Assembly (NCBI RefSeq): GCF_901933205.1
Contig: NC_044573.1
Span: forward strand, 87,626,546-87,690,545
Length of the DNA stretch: 64,000 nucleotides
Origin: Camarhynchus parvulus
Taxonomy: Eukaryota; Chordata; Aves; Passeriformes; Thraupidae
Direction: 5' to 3'
The translations under genes were made by a program, and so were the position numbers. Numbering within the stretch: the stretch's first letter is position 1; every line of letters begins with the position of its first letter. Below, one piece after another: positions 57,101-63,100 of this stretch. The notes beneath the pieces were generated by a model. It saw nothing but the letters and a program-made list of their open reading frames with translations, was not told the DNA's origin and made no database searches.

Positions 57101-60100
57101 TGAGTTCTTTATTTCAGAGAGAAACTAGCTGCAAATGCTTCTTGAACTGCAAACATTCTAGCACTGTGCAGCTACTCAAACCCAGAGTGTTTGGCTCAGT
57201 CCATTTGCACAATTCTTTTTTGTTTTGCTTTTGAAGAATAGTGGCAGACTCAGTGTACCTTAACAAACCTAATTTACTGAAATTTCCTTTCAGAACTAAT
57301 CTACACATTGCATACAGACTTTGGGGTAGAAAGTGTCTTACAAAGCCAAGTTAATTAGTACTCTGTGTGTGTTTTATATTAATTGAGATAAATTCTTCAT
57401 TTGATTATACTCTTCCTGAAGTAAAGTAAGAATCATCATTCTCCTTTGAAATTAACTGCTCTGAAATTTTCATTTATAGAAAGTAAATTTTATAACCGCA
57501 TTGTAAATAAATATAGTTTAACACTGATGGCAACTACTTACAATTTAACACTGATGGCACCTACTTTCAATTTAATACTCTATACTGACTGGAATAAGCA
57601 CATTACAAAGAATAAATGTAAATAAAACAAGTATGCATATGCATTTTAAATATATATACATAAAATACAAATCAAAGCCAGTTTATCTTTTAAAAAACAC
57701 TATGTGTTTTAATGTCATGCCAAGAAGATGCACGCAGCTCTAACTCTTTGTACATAAAAATTGGTTAAACCACAAAAACCACCTCTGGCCCATTACACAA
57801 GATCCTTCCCTGAAGAGTGAAGATTTCATGTTAATAGATCTAACAAAGAACAACTCTTTTGCTTTACTCTTGAGGAACTGGGGTTGACTGTAGCTGACCA
57901 CAGAAGCTAAAGACATAAGGAGCCAGACAGTGGTTTTGTGGCCACAGCCACACTTTCAGGTTGTGTGTGTTTGCGTACGTGCACAAACACGAGAGCAAAC
58001 ACAAACACACCACGAGTGGAGCAGGATCTGTGGGATCCAGTCTCCCTACAGTTTGCTGCCTCAGGTAGAACTGTTCTCTGGAAGGGCAAAGAGTATAAAC
58101 ACATAGATTACTTACTGCAATTTTGATATACTCCAGTAGCACTGACACCAAGTATTAGGAGAATTGATCCCTATCCTCCTGCTATCAGTATCTCTTCACT
58201 AACTACATTCTCACTCAGTAAATTTCCCATTCTGGTCTCCCTATTTCTTTTCTTCAAAGGCTCATCACTCTGCTGTTTTATTTCTGCATTTGCTTCTCAC
58301 TTATTTAAACAACCCCTTCACTTTTTCATCATTCTTCACCTCCTGTTTAATGGCATTGTGTTTTTAATCATAAGCAAAAGTATGGCCTAGAATAGTTGCT
58401 TCAAGCAAAACACATTTCTAAGCTTATAAATATCTCATATAAATACAATCCCAGAGTAGACTTCTGGATATAAACATGCTGCTATCACTGTTCTCCTTTA
58501 TGTCTCGCCAGGGTTTTTTGGTTTTTGTCTCCTTACCACATAAGCCCTTGTATTACCAGAGATGCTGTCACCCCACTGGTCTGCACAGGTCTCTCATTCC
58601 CAAACTGCTCAGTTGCTGTGTTGGGTCCAATGCCCTGATGAACTACAACACTGGGACAACACACAGGGAATTGGATTTTCCTACCATCTGCTCATCAGCT
58701 TGTGACACCCCAGAAACATTTTTCATTATAATAAAACACATATTTGTACATATACAATTCATTGTCTAAAATATGTATTAACAAAGACCTGAAGCTGCTC
58801 CTAATGTTTGAAAATGTAAGAAACGTGGTGAAATCAGAGATCCCAAACTGGCTACAACTTAAGTCCTGTACAGTCAATGTAAGCAACAGCCTTCACAGCA
58901 GGAGCTGTTGCTATTTTCCAATATCCAAAGTGTTTTACTAACCATATACAAAGAAAAGCCATTTGTTTCTCTTTTAAATTGAGATAGACTGTTAGGATAG
59001 ACTGGCATACAATTTTAATCCTCCCAGTCTAATGGAATCTCCTCATAATGTAACTATTTGTTCAAGATTTTTGTCTCTATTTATGCATTCTCAAAGATCA
59101 CCAAAACTCACAGTAACTTCCATTAGGAACTCCCAGATGAAAGTTTTCTGGCTTAATTTTCCTTTCCAATATGGCTTAAACAAGCAAAATGCACCCTCTG
59201 TTGGCCAGCCATGTAATGACTCTTTTCCAAGGCCATCAAAGAGCAGGGCTTATCAAATCCTGCAATGAAGGTTTGGCTTTATCATCAAGTGTCAACTAAT
59301 GTACAAGTCATACAAACATTTGAATCAATATTATATTGGAATGAAACCAAAGCTGTTCAGAATATTCAGTGCTACTATATGGCCACTAGGAGATTTATGA
59401 TCTTTTTCAAATACTGCTTACATCTATAAATCGTTCTGATGAGCATTGGAAATTCATTTCTTGTAACCTAATCCAAGCAAATATCTGTATTTATTTCAGC
59501 AGCAAAGCTCAATTAACACTCACTATCACTGCAATGTATTTCTTTGAGCTGGACATGGATTGCTAGCTGGCAAATTAAAAAAGCTACACACAGAAGCTCT
59601 GGAATGCATTTTGGATAAGGATGTTACAGAAAAATCCCAATATCATACGGGGGTTATTTTGCCTGTTTTCTTTTTATTAGGATGTTTCTAGGTAAGGGTG
59701 GAATTCAGTGAGGTAAAACTGGCCAGTGTATCAAAACAGAAAATGGCAAAAGGTAACATCTTAAACCTAAATATGCTGAAAGCTATATCCACATGAAAAA
59801 AACCTAAACTGCTCAGATGAGCAAAGTGAATGTGGGCTGATGTGAATACTGGAGTCTAAAATTCACACCACTGTGAAGACGAAAGTTGGGTAATACATGG
59901 ACCTCAAATAGAGACAATATGCAGTTTCTCAAAAACAGAAAGGCAGATGGATTACAGAAGAGAACAAGATAGTGAAGAGAGGTGAAGAGGGAATTGGGGT
60001 GCAGGAACTGGGAGCTGAGATGTAAAATTCCCAATGTCTGCCAAGCTGTAGCAAAGGAAATCTTCTCTAGAGCATAAGATCCCCATTTAAAACAGATAGA

Positions 60101-63100
60101 ACGCATACAGGCAGAACATACTGCTGTGAAACAAGACTCTTCTAAGGTCTGCACTTAACCAGGCTCTTTCACTATAATGTTTAATAAAATGGTATTGTGG
60201 TAAAACACTTCATAATAGTAAGAAAGCAATCTTCCTACCTTGAATGTATCCAGCTGCTGATTAATAGCCTCTGTTTCCATTCCAACAGGACCTTGTGACT
60301 CTTCATGTTCTTCAGCTCTCCCAAGCAGAGTGGAAAATTCTTTTAGCTTAGTGTAAAACTCCTCAACACGGCAAATAGTACCCTCCACTTGATCTTCCCT
60401 GGCTTTTGCTCTGTCTTTTAGCTTGTTACACTGTTTATTTAGAGCTTCCAAGTCTCTCTTTATACCAACAAGATCAGGAGAAGCTTCAGCTTCTGTGGCC
60501 AGCATAATTTTACAGTTTTTATTAGCATTTTCATTATTGATTATAAGATCCTCCAACTTTTTCATGAAACATTTTATGTCCTCTCTCTGTGACTGCAGCA
60601 CCTTGAGATCCCTCCCCACTGGAGCCATGCTATCAAGTTCATCATCGAACTCTGCAAACTGAGAGAACATCTCTCGGATGCTGTTTTGGAAGTGGCCAAT
60701 TCCCTGAAGTTTGGTCTCTAGGAATGAGCACCTGTCCTCAACTTGCTGCTTCACTGCAGTGTATTCTTGCTCCAAAGATTCAGCTTGGAGTAAGAGGTCA
60801 GAAACACCTGCTGAATCAGAAGCTTCTACCACCAGGTCTTGGGCAAGCTTTTTTGCTAAATCAACGTGAGGCTTTAAAGCTTGCAAGGCTTTCTGCTGGG
60901 CCTGCATCATTGTCAGGTGTTTGTTACTGAATGACTGAGGTCCAAGTGAGTCATGAGCTTCCAGATGCTCTTTGGCACTTTTAAGCTGTCTTTCAGTTTC
61001 CCTGGATGAGTCCTGAAACTCTTTCAGTCTTTGTGCCATATTTTCCAAGCACTCTCTCTTCTTATGTAACTGTTCTGTAACCACTTTTACATTCTGATTC
61101 AGCACCTTAGTTTCTTCTTGAATTATTTCTTTATCTGTTTGACTTGCATTGAGCAAACTTTCAGCAGAATTATTTAATAGTTCCACCATCCCGTGGTGTT
61201 TATCCAGGTCCTTCTGCCATGCCCTTACCTGAACAATAGAATCCTCTATTTCAACAGGGTTTATGCCAACTTTCAATTCACACAGGTTGCTTTGGCACTT
61301 CTCTATCCATGGCTGCAGATTTTCTACATGCTGCTTATATTTGAGGGCTTTCTCCAGACAATCTGCTAATTTATCTTCCCTTTCTTTTACCTTTTTATTC
61401 ATTTCATCCCAGTCATTCTTGAGTGTGGCAATTTGGGATTGTAACTCTGCTTTGTCATCTCCTTGAGTCTTCTGTAAGATACTTTCTCCTTCTGCAACAA
61501 TTCTTTCATAGGAACTAATCTGATCAGTCATTGTCTTCTTAAAATCTTTCTGTTCTTCAATGAGTGATTGCAAGGCCTCAAGTTTGGCTGACACAGGACG
61601 AGCCTGGCTCAGCTCTTCTTTCTTTTTGCTTAGCCAGGCCGCAAAGTCTTTAGACATCTGCTGGAACTGATGAGAAGTGGTGTATGCTGACTGAAGCTGC
61701 TGAACATGGTTATCTACAAAGGAGAAGGCAGCACAGAGGTTCATTAGCAGAACCTGCTAGCATTCAGTGAAAAAAAAATAACTAATATTGATTGTATTAT
61801 GCATGATCATTAACTTTAAGAAAGCCAGTCTTTAGTATGTGGAGTTTGACTGGCAGACAATCAAGTTTCTTGCAAGGGGCAGACTCATTCCTGTAATACA
61901 GAAGGCAATAGGACATGAATCAAATGAGGTGAGCTTATCCAGTCTGTGTCTACATGGATCCCATTTGAGCAGGTTTTGGTGGTAAAAAACACACAATTGT
62001 GATTCATGGTGCTAGGCAGTGTAAGCACAGGGAACATTAAGTGGTATAACCCAGTAGTGTCTAACTCATGGCCTACAGGCAATACATCCTCCTTGGGAGA
62101 TTCTTTGAAGTTTCTCATAACCAGAGGAAATTAAAAACCTAAAACTGAGGCTGCTAGGGAGAACAAAGTATGATATCACTTGTAATGTATTACTTGCTCA
62201 GTTCTGTTGTTCACAAGGTAAGGAAAGGCTGCAGACTACCAGCCCCTCTCTGTCACTGGCAGTTTTACACAAGTACCACTAAACCATTAACTAATGTTTG
62301 CCTAAAAATTATTACTTTGGTTTATACTCTGCCCCTATGAAGCTGGTAGCTCAATGAACAGCATCCTCTCTTGGCATTCTAATTCAGTGAAGATGCACCT
62401 GAAGGAAGACATGACAAAAGCAGCCCTTGTTATTTTACTCCAAGTTATCTCCTAAACCATTCACTAGAGATCCCAAGCATTGTTCTTACCTTTTCAAGGC
62501 ATTGAGGTTGTTCAAAATTCTAATGTAAAACTGCTTGGGGGTTGGACTGGATGAAGAGCTGGTACCAGGCTCAGTTCACCTCTATTACAAACTTTTACCT
62601 CACTTTATGCCATAGTTACTGTTTTTCTTTAAATAAATACTAACCTGATTTTTGCTCGATGTCCTTAAATGATTTTAAGATACCATCCAACTGTCTTGTA
62701 AGTTCTGCTTTCAAATACTCTTCACCAACCAGTGTTGACAGCTCTTCACAAAGAGCTTGTGCTGCATTTATATTCTTCATTTCCTGTTCTATTTCCTCCT
62801 TCATTTCTTTAGCAATTTCTAGCTGTTGTTTCACAGCATCAGGCTGTGTACTCACAGCCAGGCTGCTGCTGAGTTTATTATCCAAGGCACTTAGCTTATC
62901 AGAGAGACTTCTGAGTAAACTTTGATACTCTGTGCTTTTCACAATGGCTTGGTCAATTCGGTCACATCTCTTCTTCAGCTGGCTGGTTAGACTGTCCCAC
63001 TTTTGTGCCACAGCTGCCAGTTGTTCTTTTACAATTTCATGTGAGGGTGGATGTTCACCAGGTCTCTCCAGAATCCCCTGCCCAGCCATAGTTAACTGCT

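Larger units (their letters stand above)
55431..60238 (-). other. Upstream part of the long intron between exons 2 and 3
   Basis: 4.8 kb of mostly AT-rich sequence. It holds an A16-like run near 55480-55496, a CR1 remnant at 56812-56884, a 27-bp tandem duplication at 57517-57570 and an imperfect GT/CA hairpin at 57961-58010. I see no exon signals. Confidence 0.65.
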
